Source: Conexibacter sp.
Lineage (GTDB): Bacteria > Actinomycetota > Thermoleophilia > Solirubrobacterales > Solirubrobacteraceae
Direction: 5' to 3'
Assembly: GCA_025964295.1 (NCBI GenBank)
Contig: JAOPZD010000179.1
Location: forward strand, 1-6,832
DNA: 6,832 nucleotides
Both the position numbers and the translations under genes were made by a program. The notes beneath the pieces were generated by a model that saw only the letters and a list, made by a program, of their open reading frames with translations, made no database searches and was not told where the DNA came from. How positions within the stretch are numbered: position 1 is the stretch's first letter; the number at the start of each line of letters is the position of its first letter. Shown here one piece after another: positions 1-5,419 of the stretch.

Positions 1-805
1 CCTTCTCCTCCTCGAGCGTCTCCGTGCCCGTCCGCATCATCCCTGCGAACTCGTTGCGGTCGATGTAGTCCGCGGCGCCGAGCTGCTTGACCAGCTCGCC
101 CTTCTCGGCGCTGGAGACCACCCCGACGCTCGTCGCGCCCGCTGCTCGGCACAGCTGGGTGGCGAAGACGCCCAGGCCGCCCGCGGCGCCCCAGACCAGG
201 ACCTTGTCGCCGGCCTGGATGTTGCAGCGGTTGATCAGCATCCGGTACGCGGTGAAGTAGACGAGGCCGTAGGAGGCGGCCTCCTCCCACGTCAGGTGCT
301 GGGGCTTGGGCAGCAGCTGCTGGGCCTGGACCTTGGTGAACTGGGCGAAGGAGCCCCAGGTCGTCTCATAGCCCCAGATCCTCTGCGACGTCGCGGCCAT
401 CGGGTCGAGGCCGTGGACCTCGGGATCCTCGTAGGAGGCCTGGTTGCAGTGCAGGACGACCTCGTCGCCGGCCTTCCAGCGCGTGACGCCGGCGCCGACC
501 TTCCATACGACGCCGGACGCGTCGGACCCACCGATGTGGTGGCCGAACTCGGGGTGGTCGCCGTACTTCATGACCGACACCGGCTTGCCCAGCGCGGCCC
601 ATACGTTGTTGTAGTTGACGCCCGCGGCCATCACGCGGACGATCACTTCGAAGGCGCCGGGCTCCGGCACCTCGATGTCCTCGAGCTGGAAGGCGTCCTT
701 CGGCTCACCGAAGCGCTCTTCGCGGATGACCCACGCGGTCATCCGATCCGGCAGCACGCCGGGCTCGGTGTCGACGGTGGCGACCTGCGTCACATCAACG
801 GCCAT
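1..805 (-). CDS. ccr: Crotonyl-CoA carboxylase/reductase, N-terminal part (C-terminus beyond window edge)
   Basis: The family carries out reductive carboxylation of crotonyl-CoA with CO2 and NADPH to ethylmalonyl-CoA. It is the key step of the ethylmalonyl-CoA pathway of acetyl-CoA assimilation and a source of polyketide extender units; the enzyme is cytosolic. The window holds 268 codons of a protein usually near 450 residues, so roughly the last 40% is missing at the left edge. Visible in order: a GroES-like N-terminal domain with the family stretch VNYNNVW (63-69), FGHHIGGSDASG (87-98), the CCR-typical insertion NQASYEDPEVHGLDPM (121-136), GYETTWGSFAQFT (145-157), LTWEEAASYGLVYFTAYR (171-188), the nucleotide-binding GAAGGLGVFA (206-215) and GVVSSAEKGELVKQLGA (228-244). 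These stretches separate it from ordinary zinc alcohol dehydrogenases and quinone reductases of the same superfamily. The start is the ATG at 805, which gives the usual short N-terminal extension; no Shine-Dalgarno is visible before it. An 87-bp gap separates it from corA upstream, so it may have its own promoter. Confidence 0.93.
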   Translation of the reverse strand, partial: MAVDVTQVATVDTEPGVLPDRMTAWVIREERFGEPKDAFQLEDIEVPEPGAFEVIVRVMAAGVNYNNVWAALGKPVSVMKYGDHPEFGHHIGGSDASGVVWKVGAGVTRWKAGDEVVLHCNQASYEDPEVHGLDPMAATSQRIWGYETTWGSFAQFTKVQAQQLLPKPQHLTWEEAASYGLVYFTAYRMLINRCNIQAGDKVLVWGAAGGLGVFATQLCRAAGATSVGVVSSAEKGELVKQLGAADYIDRNEFAGMMRTGTETLEEEK

Positions 806-892
806 GTTCTCGGTAAGACCCTTAGAAGTCGGAGTTCGGTGCCCTGCGGGGCGCGAACATTACGCCAGATCGGGCTATGCGGTCGTCGGCGT
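806..892 (-). promoter_or_regulatory. Intergenic region corA-ccr, possible ccr promoter
   Basis: These 87 bp separate the corA stop from the ccr start, both read leftward. Read on the minus strand they hold a TAATGT that fits a TANNNT -10 element, but no recognisable -35 at 16-18 bp, so the promoter call is weak. A short hairpin, GCCC-TGCG-GGGC at 841-852, could be a weak corA terminator or part of the ccr leader. The region is less GC-rich than the genes around it. I see no riboswitch-like fold and no ribosome binding site ahead of ccr. Confidence 0.25.
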
Positions 893-1828
893 TCAGTCGT
901 CGGAGAGGAAGCCCTGGCGGCGGAAGTACCAGAGCAGCACCGCGGCCGAGGCGAGCATGCCGCCGACGCCGTAGCCCCAGAAGGCCCAGGCGCTGTTGAT
1001 GTGGCGCACGAGGGTCCCGAAGTTCTGGCCGAAGAAGCCGGTGACGAACGTCAGCGGTAGGAAGATCGTGGCCACGACCGTCAGCTGCTTGGAGATCGCG
1101 TTGAGGCGGTTGGAGACCGTCGAGAGGTAGAGGTCCAGCGCGCCCGAGAGTAGGTCGCGGTAGGAGTCGATCAGCTCGGAGATCCGCACGAGGTGGTCGT
1201 AGACGTCGCGGAACCAGTCGCGCGCGTCGTCGGCCTCCAGGCCCGGCAGGCGCCCCAGCACGTCGCCGCCGCGGGCGAGGATGTCGCGCTGCGGCGTCGC
1301 GATCCGGCGCAGCTCGATGAGCTTGCGGCGCAGGTGGAAGAGCTCCTCGCGCTGGTCCTGGCTGGGCTTGAGCAGCATCGCGTCCATCAGCTCGTCGATG
1401 CGGTCGTCGACGCCGTCGAGGACCGGGAAGAACGAGTCGGTCAGCGAGTCCAGGACGCGGTAGATCGCCTCCTCCTCGGTCTTGGGCGTCTCGCGCCCGA
1501 TCCGCGTGGCGGCCTGGGCCAGCAGCTCGTGGCCGGCCTGGTGGACGGTGATCATCCACTGGCCGCTGACGTGGAAGTGGACCTCGACGGGCTCGCCGTC
1601 GGGGTCGACGCCGTAGAAGACCAGCAGCGCGGTGGTGCCGTAGTCGTCGAGCTTGGGACGCTGGCCGAACTCCTGGGTGTCCTCGACGGCCAGCGGATGC
1701 AGGCCGAACCGCTGGCCGACCTCGGCGAGCTGCTCGTCGGAGCAGCCCTGGAGCTTGAGCCAGAAGAACTCGCCCCGGTCGAGGAGCTTGGGGATCTCCG
1801 GGTCGTCGACGTTGTGGAGGACCTGCAC
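893..1828 (-). CDS. corA: CorA-family magnesium/divalent-cation channel, with GQN in place of GMN
   Basis: This is an inner-membrane divalent-cation channel (usually Mg2+, possibly Co2+ or Zn2+), homopentameric in the known family. The 311 residues match the usual CorA length. A large cytoplasmic N-terminal domain includes FGLHPLAVEDTQEFGQRPKL (41-60), a long charged helical region (about 120-245), the stalk-helix signature SNRLNAISKQLTVVATIFLP (239-258), a first membrane helix (about 249-266), the pore-mouth motif G267-Q268-N269 and a second membrane helix (about 280-302). It ends in a short basic and acidic cytoplasmic tail. The classical signature is GMN; here it is GQN, which could alter selectivity or may simply be a subfamily variant. 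The start is a GTG at 1828, 10 bp after the exporter stop codon, with no Shine-Dalgarno. The spacing suggests read-through from the marR-exporter operon, possibly with translational coupling. The alternative family member ZntB cannot be excluded on function. Confidence 0.9.
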   Translation of the reverse strand: MQVLHNVDDPEIPKLLDRGEFFWLKLQGCSDEQLAEVGQRFGLHPLAVEDTQEFGQRPKLDDYGTTALLVFYGVDPDGEPVEVHFHVSGQWMITVHQAGHELLAQAATRIGRETPKTEEEAIYRVLDSLTDSFFPVLDGVDDRIDELMDAMLLKPSQDQREELFHLRRKLIELRRIATPQRDILARGGDVLGRLPGLEADDARDWFRDVYDHLVRISELIDSYRDLLSGALDLYLSTVSNRLNAISKQLTVVATIFLPLTFVTGFFGQNFGTLVRHINSAWAFWGYGVGGMLASAAVLLWYFRRQGFLSDD

Positions 1829-1838
1829 GGCGGCGATG

Positions 1839-3437
1839 CTAAGCCACGGCCGTCTCCGCGGCGGCGGCCAGCTCGGATCCGCCGTCGCCCGTGCCGACCT
1901 CGGCGCTCTCGGCGTCGTGGACCGGCTGGCGCCGCGGGACGCCCGCGTCGATCAGCACCCACGCCACGACGGCGCCGAAGGCCGCGACGAGCGCCGCGAT
2001 GCGCAGGCCGTCGTTGAGCGCGAAGAGGAACGCGCCCTGGACGGCGTCGTGGACCGCGCCGGTGCCGCCCGTGGCGCCGGCACCGAGGCCGTCGGCGAGC
2101 CCCTGCCGCGCGTCTGCGGAGAGCTGGGGCAACGTCTGGTCCAGCCTGTGGCGCCCGAGGCCGGTGATCAGCGCGCCCATCGCGGCGACGCCGAACGTGC
2201 CGCCGACCATGCGGCTCATCGACAGCACGCCGGAGGCGACGCCCGCCTTGGCCGGGTCGACCGCGTTCATCGCCGCGGTGCTCATCGGCGACATGATCAG
2301 GCCCATGCCGAGGCCCATCAGGACGAAGGCGCCGAGCAGCATGGAGTAGGGCGTGTCGACGCTGAGGTGGCCCTGCCAGAACAGCGAGATCGCGTTGAGC
2401 AGCAGGCCGGCGGTCATCAGCGGGCGCGGCCCGATGCGGTCGCTGAGGCGGCCCGCGATCGGCCCGGCGAAGATGATGACCACGGTCATCGGCAGGAACC
2501 GGACCCCGGCCTGCAGCGGCGAGTAGCCGCGGACGTTCTGCAGGTACAGCGCGAAGAAGAAGAACGTCGCGAGCATCGCGAAGCTCACGATGAAGGCCAC
2601 GATGTTGGCCCCCGCGAAGGACCGCGACGTGAAGAACTTGAAGTCGACCATCGGGTTGGCGACGCGCGCCTCGATGACCGCGAAGGCGACCAGCGCCAGG
2701 ATCGCGAAGGCCAGCAGCCCGACGATCCGGCCCGAGCCCCAGCCCCACGCGTTGCCCTCGACGAGCGCGAGGACCAGCGCGGCCAGGCCGCCGGTCAGCG
2801 CCGTCACGCCGGCGTAGTCGATCGACGGCGGCGCGGTCTCGTCGCGCGACTCGTGCGTGGCGAACAGCGTCACGACGACGGCGATCGCGGCGACCGGCAG
2901 GTTGAGGAAGAAGATCGACTGCCAGGAGACGTTCTCGACCAGCGCGCCGCCGACGACCGGGCCGATCGCCAGCGCCAGCGCCGACACGCCGGCCCAGGTC
3001 CCGATCGCCTTGCCGCGCTCATGCGGCGGGAAGGCGTTGGAGATGATCGAGAGCGTCGCGGGCATCATGAACGCGGCGCCGATGCCCTGGACGGCGCGGC
3101 CGCTGACCAGCCAGGCCTCGGACTGCGAGAGGCCGATGAACGCCGACGACGCGCCGAAGACGACGACGCCGAACAGGAACATCCGGCGGCGGCCGAAGAT
3201 GTCCCCGAGGCGGCCGCCGGTGACCAGCAGCACGGCGAACGACAACGTGTACGCGTTGACCGTCCACTCGAGGCCGGAGATCGAGGCCCCGAGATCCTTC
3301 TGGATCGACGGGAGGGCGACGTTCACGACCGTGTTGTCCAACATGATCATGAACAGCGCGAAGCACATCGCGGCGAGGGTCCACCAGCGGCGGTTCTCCT
3401 CGTTGACGAAGCGGTTGCGCAGCTGTGCGGAGGTCAT
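1839..3437 (-). CDS. MFS multidrug exporter, DHA2 (EmrB/QacA) family, 14 membrane helices
   Basis: This is a proton-driven drug/proton antiporter of the cytoplasmic membrane. The 532-residue length and hydrophobic pattern fit the 14-helix DHA2 group. Visible motifs: LDNTVVNVALP (33-43, motif D1, with the acidic residue typical of proton-coupled exporters), GGRLGDIFGRRR (74-85, motif A in the loop between helices 2 and 3), RAVQGIGAA (114-122, motif B), GPVVGG (159-164, motif C, diagnostic of exporters) and SWQSIFFLNLP (171-181). A second motif-A-like loop, GRLSDRIGPRP, lies in the second half. The C-terminal tail of about 35 residues is polar and rich in A, E and G. The start is the ATG at 3437: it is preceded 8 nt upstream by AAGGAA, and the frame upstream of it belongs to marR shadow sequence. 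ATG and the marR TGA overlap as ATGA, a coupling arrangement. The substrate cannot be read from sequence; control by the adjacent MarR is very likely. Confidence 0.93.
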   Translation of the reverse strand: MTSAQLRNRFVNEENRRWWTLAAMCFALFMIMLDNTVVNVALPSIQKDLGASISGLEWTVNAYTLSFAVLLVTGGRLGDIFGRRRMFLFGVVVFGASSAFIGLSQSEAWLVSGRAVQGIGAAFMMPATLSIISNAFPPHERGKAIGTWAGVSALALAIGPVVGGALVENVSWQSIFFLNLPVAAIAVVVTLFATHESRDETAPPSIDYAGVTALTGGLAALVLALVEGNAWGWGSGRIVGLLAFAILALVAFAVIEARVANPMVDFKFFTSRSFAGANIVAFIVSFAMLATFFFFALYLQNVRGYSPLQAGVRFLPMTVVIIFAGPIAGRLSDRIGPRPLMTAGLLLNAISLFWQGHLSVDTPYSMLLGAFVLMGLGMGLIMSPMSTAAMNAVDPAKAGVASGVLSMSRMVGGTFGVAAMGALITGLGRHRLDQTLPQLSADARQGLADGLGAGATGGTGAVHDAVQGAFLFALNDGLRIAALVAAFGAVVAWVLIDAGVPRRQPVHDAESAEVGTGDGGSELAAAAETAVA

Positions 3438-3895
3438 CGGCGGCGTTCCTTGGGGAGGATGGAGAGGGCGTCCAGCAGCGTCTGGCGCTGGACGGGGGAG
3501 AGCTCGGCGGCCCAGACTTCGAGGCCCTGCAGCCGGGCGGTGTCGACGCGGTCGATGAGCTCGCGGGCGGCCGGGGAGGGGCCCACGCGCTTGACGCGCC
3601 GGTCGTGCTCGTCCTCGCGGCGCTCGACGAGCCCGCGCTGCAGCAGGCCGTCGATCGTGCGGGACGCGTTGGGGAGGGACATGCTCAGCTCCTCGGCCAG
3701 CTCCTTGACCGACACCTCGTTCTGGCACTCCACGAGGACGTGGAGCAGCTTGAGCTGGGTCATGGAGAGGTCGACTTCGGCCAGCAGGCGGTACAGGTCG
3801 CGCGTCGTCCCGGCCAGGATCTGGCGCCAGAGGACGAGCATCCCCTCGGCGAGGGCCGCGGGCGTCGCTTCCGTGGATGCACTGCTTGCATGCAT
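3434..3895 (-). CDS. MarR-family transcriptional regulator
   Basis: This is a winged-helix dimeric DNA-binding protein, probably a ligand-responsive repressor of itself and the exporter it overlaps. The 153 residues are typical for MarR. The order is an N-terminal dimerisation helix (about 13-38), MTQLKLLHVL (45-54), the HTH with VSVKELAEELSMSLPNASRT (61-80) and recognition helix SLPNASRTIDGLLQRGLV (73-90), the wing with the family D-x-R-R pattern DEHDRRVKRV (95-104), and a C-terminal dimerisation helix (about 107-150). I chose the ATG at 3895, not the in-frame ATG at 3937. The upstream 14 codons would run over the predicted promoter and terminator, and family members begin close to the first helix. 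No Shine-Dalgarno precedes 3895; the predicted transcription start coincides with the ATG, so translation is probably leaderless. The inducing ligand is unknown. Confidence 0.92.
   Translation of the reverse strand: MHASSASTEATPAALAEGMLVLWRQILAGTTRDLYRLLAEVDLSMTQLKLLHVLVECQNEVSVKELAEELSMSLPNASRTIDGLLQRGLVERREDEHDRRVKRVGPSPAARELIDRVDTARLQGLEVWAAELSPVQRQTLLDALSILPKERRR
3446..3451 (-). promoter_or_regulatory. Ribosome binding site of the exporter (AAGGAA)
   Basis: On the minus strand AAGGAA lies 8 nt before the ATG at 3437, inside the 3' end of marR. It decides the exporter start: the same open frame runs further upstream with no other plausible site. It allows reinitiation in addition to the 4-bp ATGA coupling. 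Confidence 0.6.
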
Positions 3896-3922
3896 GAAAG
3901 TAAGTATTGCAGGCGTGCACTG
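3878..3922. promoter_or_regulatory. Candidate MarR operator: cluster of TGCA palindromes
   Basis: TGCA occurs five times, starting at 3878, 3887, 3891, 3908 and 3916. These form two paired sites, TGCA-N5-TGCA (3878-3890) and TGCA-N4-TGCA (3908-3919), whose inner copies are 21 bp (two helical turns) apart. A heptamer TGCACTG occurs at both outer ends (3878-3884 and 3916-3922), and TTGCATGC / TTGCAGGC lie inside. One pair sits in the promoter spacer and the other over the start of the gene, so binding would block initiation. That MarR is the binder is inferred. Confidence 0.4.
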
Positions 3923-3931
3923 ATGACGCAA
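3903..3931 (-). promoter_or_regulatory. Predicted sigma-70-type promoter of marR-exporter(-corA)
   Basis: On the minus strand, TTGCGT (3931-3926) and AATACT (3908-3903) are separated by exactly 17 bp. Each hexamer matches consensus at 4 of 6 positions. Only 7 bp separate the -10 from the ATG at 3895, so the message should start at or within a base or two of the A of the start codon. The segment is clearly less GC-rich than the rest of the window. Confidence 0.5.
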
Positions 3932-3936
3932 GCGCA

Positions 3937-3950
3937 CGCGCCTCTGCGCG
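3937..3950 (-). terminator. Short GC hairpin after the secreted-protein gene
   Basis: CGCGC-N4-GCGCG forms a 5-bp stem with a 4-nt loop, starting 2 bases after the TAG of the gene ending at 3953 and just ahead of the marR -35. There is no U-tract, which is common in high-GC actinobacteria. It could separate the two transcription units, but the stem is short. Confidence 0.3.
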
Positions 3951-3952
3951 GG

Positions 3953-4516
3953 CTACGTCGTGAACGGCGTGTCGTGGTCCGCCATGCGGCGGAACGTCAC
4001 GGACTTGGCGTCGAACGCGTAGTCGCGCTCGCGCAGCTTCTCCGGGCAGCAGAGGTCGTCGCCCTTGGCGTAGTGGGGCTCGAGCACGCTGACCGTCGTG
4101 CCGGAGATCCGCAGCGACGCGGCGTAGAGCGACTGCAGCCGGAAGACGACCTTCAGCGACGTCTGGTCGTTGCCGCCGGTCGTGTCCTGGCCGTGGGTGG
4201 AGAAGACGTAGAGGGCGACCGCACCGGCGGCACCGCCGGTCGAGACGAGGATCAGCGCGTCCTGGCGGCCGTCGCCGGTGACGTCGACGAAGCCGCTGCG
4301 CGGGTCGACGATCGCCGTCTTGGTCGTCAGCATCCGCTTGACGCCCGCGCTGGTCTTGGGGTCGTCCAGGAGCTTCTGCGTGAAGACCTTCTGCGACGGG
4401 GTCTGCTCGGCGCGGGCGACGGTGGCGACGCCCGCCGGCGCGGCGAGCGCGGCGATGGCGGCCAGCGGGAGGACCGTGAGGCGGCGGGCGCGGCGCATCG
4501 GCACATCGTGGCGCAT
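3953..4516 (-). CDS. Exported protein of unknown function with a calcium-loop-like motif
   Basis: The function is not recognised. The 187 residues begin with a basic segment (MRHDVPMRRARR) and a hydrophobic stretch (13-35) ending in VARA-EQ, a good type I signal-peptidase site, so the mature protein of about 151 residues is probably extracellular or cell-wall associated. The mature part holds DVTGDGRQDALIL (78-90). This D-x-x-x-D-G-x-x-D pattern resembles the calcium loops of FG-GAP/VCBS repeats, here as one isolated copy followed by beta-rich sequence (LYVFS, LKVVFRL, VSVLEPHY). Near the C-terminus there is an adjacent cysteine pair in DDLCCPEKLRERDYAFD (153-169). GDDLCCP followed by a beta strand recalls the C-terminal part of actinobacterial LppP/LprE-type secreted proteins, but that is an impression only. 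The start is uncertain: ATG 4516 and ATG 4498 both give a good signal peptide, and neither has a Shine-Dalgarno. The gene lies 14 bp after the lipoprotein gene and is probably in the same operon. Confidence 0.75.
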   Translation of the reverse strand: MRHDVPMRRARRLTVLPLAAIAALAAPAGVATVARAEQTPSQKVFTQKLLDDPKTSAGVKRMLTTKTAIVDPRSGFVDVTGDGRQDALILVSTGGAAGAVALYVFSTHGQDTTGGNDQTSLKVVFRLQSLYAASLRISGTTVSVLEPHYAKGDDLCCPEKLRERDYAFDAKSVTFRRMADHDTPFTT

Positions 4517-4530
4517 CGCGCGGGCCGGGC

Positions 4531-4998
4531 CTACGGCTGCAGCAGGTCGTTCTGCGCGGAGGCGCGCTGCTTGCCCACGACGATGCGCGCGGCGTGCACG
4601 CCCTCGCCGCCGACGTGCAGCGCGTAGGTGCCCTGCTTGACCTCGCCCTTGACCGACGCGGTCTCGCGCGGGTTGATCGGGCCGGTCTCGATGGCCTTGA
4701 CGCCGGGGCCGGAGCCGCCGGGCTGGTCGTCGGTCTCCAGCGTGACCTGCTGGGAGGAGGTCGACTGGTTGGAGATCACCAGCGTGATCGGGCCCGCACC
4801 GAACTTCCTGGGCGAGACCGAGACGGTCTTGTCGTCGATCGAGGCGCTGATGACGATCGGCGTCGGCGGCCGCTGGGCGTTGGAGTACTTGTGGTCGCTG
4901 CCGCCGCAGGACGCGAGGGCGAAGGCGCCGACGAGCGCGCAGGCGGCTGCTCGTGCCGTGCGTGGCGTCCTGCGCAGGGTTGGCCTCTGGCTCCTCAT
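4531..4998 (-). CDS. Putative lipoprotein with a beta-sandwich domain, function unknown
   Basis: The 155 residues start with an arginine-rich n-region, a hydrophobic core (ACALVGAFALAS, 19-30) and the lipobox LAS-C31 followed by GGS. This is a clear lipoprotein signal, so the protein should be anchored to the outer face of the membrane. After a short polar linker (HKYSNAQRPPTP) come alternating strands: IVISASIDD, TVSVSPRKFGAGPITLVISN, QQVTLETDD, then PINPRETASVKGEV and KQGTYALHVGG. The pattern looks like a cupredoxin- or immunoglobulin-like sandwich. The Cys/His/Met ligands of a type 1 copper site are absent, so copper binding is not supported. The ATG at 4998 is the only reasonable start; GAGG directly abuts it, too close for a normal ribosome binding site. 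The next gene follows after 14 bp and is also exported, which suggests a two-gene envelope operon. I do not recognise the family. Confidence 0.78.
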   Translation of the reverse strand: MRSQRPTLRRTPRTARAAACALVGAFALASCGGSDHKYSNAQRPPTPIVISASIDDKTVSVSPRKFGAGPITLVISNQSTSSQQVTLETDDQPGGSGPGVKAIETGPINPRETASVKGEVKQGTYALHVGGEGVHAARIVVGKQRASAQNDLLQP

Positions 4999-5054
4999 CC
5001 TCGACCCGGGTCCGACGCCCCTGCCTCGGAGGCGAGAACGGCGACCCGGCGGGA

Positions 5055-5084
5055 ACCCTAGCCGAGCGCGGCGCTTCGCGCCAA
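5055..5084 (-). promoter_or_regulatory. Possible promoter of the two-gene exported-protein operon
   Basis: On the minus strand TTGGCG (5084-5079) is followed after 18 bp by TAGGGT (5060-5055). Matches to consensus are moderate to weak. It would give a leader of about 50 nt before the ATG at 4998. It overlaps the hairpin at 5070-5082, so promoter and terminator readings compete. Confidence 0.25.
5070..5082 (-). terminator. GC hairpin in the 108-bp intergenic region
   Basis: GGCGC-TTC-GCGCC is a perfect 5-bp stem with a 3-nt loop (GAA on the minus-strand transcript). It lies about 25 bases after the stop of the 67-aa gene and directly behind the 18-bp palindrome. Together they form two tandem hairpins that could end that transcript. 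No U-tract follows. Confidence 0.3.
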
Positions 5085-5102
5085 CGTCCGGTGCACCGGA
5101 CG
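5085..5102. repeat. Perfect 18-bp palindrome CGTCCGGTG|CACCGGACG
   Basis: The two 9-base halves are exact reverse complements with no central spacer. As RNA it folds to a 7-bp stem with a TGCA loop, four bases after the 67-aa gene's stop codon, so it may be terminator or mRNA-protecting structure. As DNA it is the ideal form of a dimeric regulator site. Partial copies lie on the other side of the same gene: GTGCACCG at 5334-5341 and CGTCCGGT at 5398-5405. Confidence 0.6.
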
Positions 5103-5106
5103 CTGA

Positions 5107-5310
5107 TCAGGCGTCGTTGTCTCCACCGGTGTGGAGCGCGGCGCGGTCGGCCTCGATGTCACGCAGGAGCTCCTGCAGACGGTCCCACGACGCGCTCTCG
5201 GCCTCGTCGTACGGACGTCCCTCCAGCTCGGCGAGGTCGTCGCGGTACGCCGTCCACGCCTTGCGGGTGCGCTCGTCCAGCGTGCTGTCGTGGGGGGTGA
5301 ACGTGGTCAT
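5107..5310 (-). CDS. Small acidic protein of unknown function (67 aa)
   Basis: No family is recognised. The 67 residues are acidic and mostly helical in appearance. RTRKAWTAYRDDLAELEG (15-32) and YDEAESASWDRLQELLRDIE (34-53) read as two amphipathic helices joined by GRP, like a small helical hairpin; the last 10 residues are polar. There is no signal peptide, membrane segment or cysteine, so it should be cytosolic. The ATG at 5310 is firmly supported by GGAGGA (5319-5314 on the minus strand), the best Shine-Dalgarno in the window though only 3-4 nt from the ATG. The same frame stays open far upstream, antisense to the nuclease gene, but this site fixes the true start. The gene is head-to-head with the nuclease gene, 120 bp apart, so shared control is possible. 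Two tandem hairpins follow its stop. Confidence 0.8.
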   Translation of the reverse strand: MTTFTPHDSTLDERTRKAWTAYRDDLAELEGRPYDEAESASWDRLQELLRDIEADRAALHTGGDNDA

Positions 5311-5313
5311 GGG

Positions 5314-5319
5314 TCCTCC
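5314..5319 (-). promoter_or_regulatory. Strong Shine-Dalgarno of the 67-aa gene
   Basis: GGAGGA on the minus strand, 3 nt before the ATG at 5310. It defines the start of the small protein against a much longer antisense open frame. Confidence 0.7.
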
Positions 5320-5413
5320 GATCCGGCAGGGGCGTGCACCGAACGGTAGCCGTCGCGGCGGTCGACCTCCGGCGCCTGCGCAACGTGGCGCCCGGTGCGT
5401 CCGGTCGCGGGAG

Positions 5414-5419
5414 TACAAA
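5414..5419 (+). promoter_or_regulatory. Possible -10 element of the nuclease gene
   Basis: TACAAA matches TATAAT at 4 of 6 bases and would start transcription only about 5 bases before the ATG at 5431, a nearly leaderless message. This agrees with the missing Shine-Dalgarno. No convincing -35 is present at 16-18 bp. Confidence 0.25.

Noticed and set aside
806..892. Riboswitch (cobalamin or Mg-sensing) ahead of ccr or corA
   Set aside because: The gap is only 87 bp, with one 4-bp hairpin and no recognisable conserved core. The gap before corA is just 10 bp.
296..1060. Plus-strand open frames across ccr and the corA 3' end
   Set aside because: They cross a gene boundary on the opposite strand, show no recognisable domain, and lie antisense to highly conserved Ccr and CorA sequence.
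3438..3920. N-terminal extension of the exporter frame through marR
   Set aside because: The extra residues are out-of-frame marR sequence with no family match. The first membrane helix and the AAGGAA site support the ATG at 3437.
1653..3923. Very long plus-strand open frame (over 750 codons) antisense to the exporter, corA and marR
   Set aside because: Its protein is low-complexity and rich in R, D, E, H, Q and G, as expected from antisense reading of GC-rich codons. The minus-strand genes have clear families and motifs.
3896..3937. Longer MarR start at ATG 3937
   Set aside because: It would place the predicted -35 and -10 inside the gene and adds 14 residues (MRLRHQCTPAILTF) not typical of the family.
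4531..4998. Copper-binding cupredoxin reading of the lipoprotein
   Set aside because: The only cysteine is the lipobox C31, and no His-Cys-His-Met ligand set is present.
5370..5393. GGCGCC repeated at 5371-5376 and 5388-5393 as an operator or stem
   Set aside because: GGCGCC is a self-complementary hexamer expected often in such GC-rich DNA, and nothing else supports a site here.
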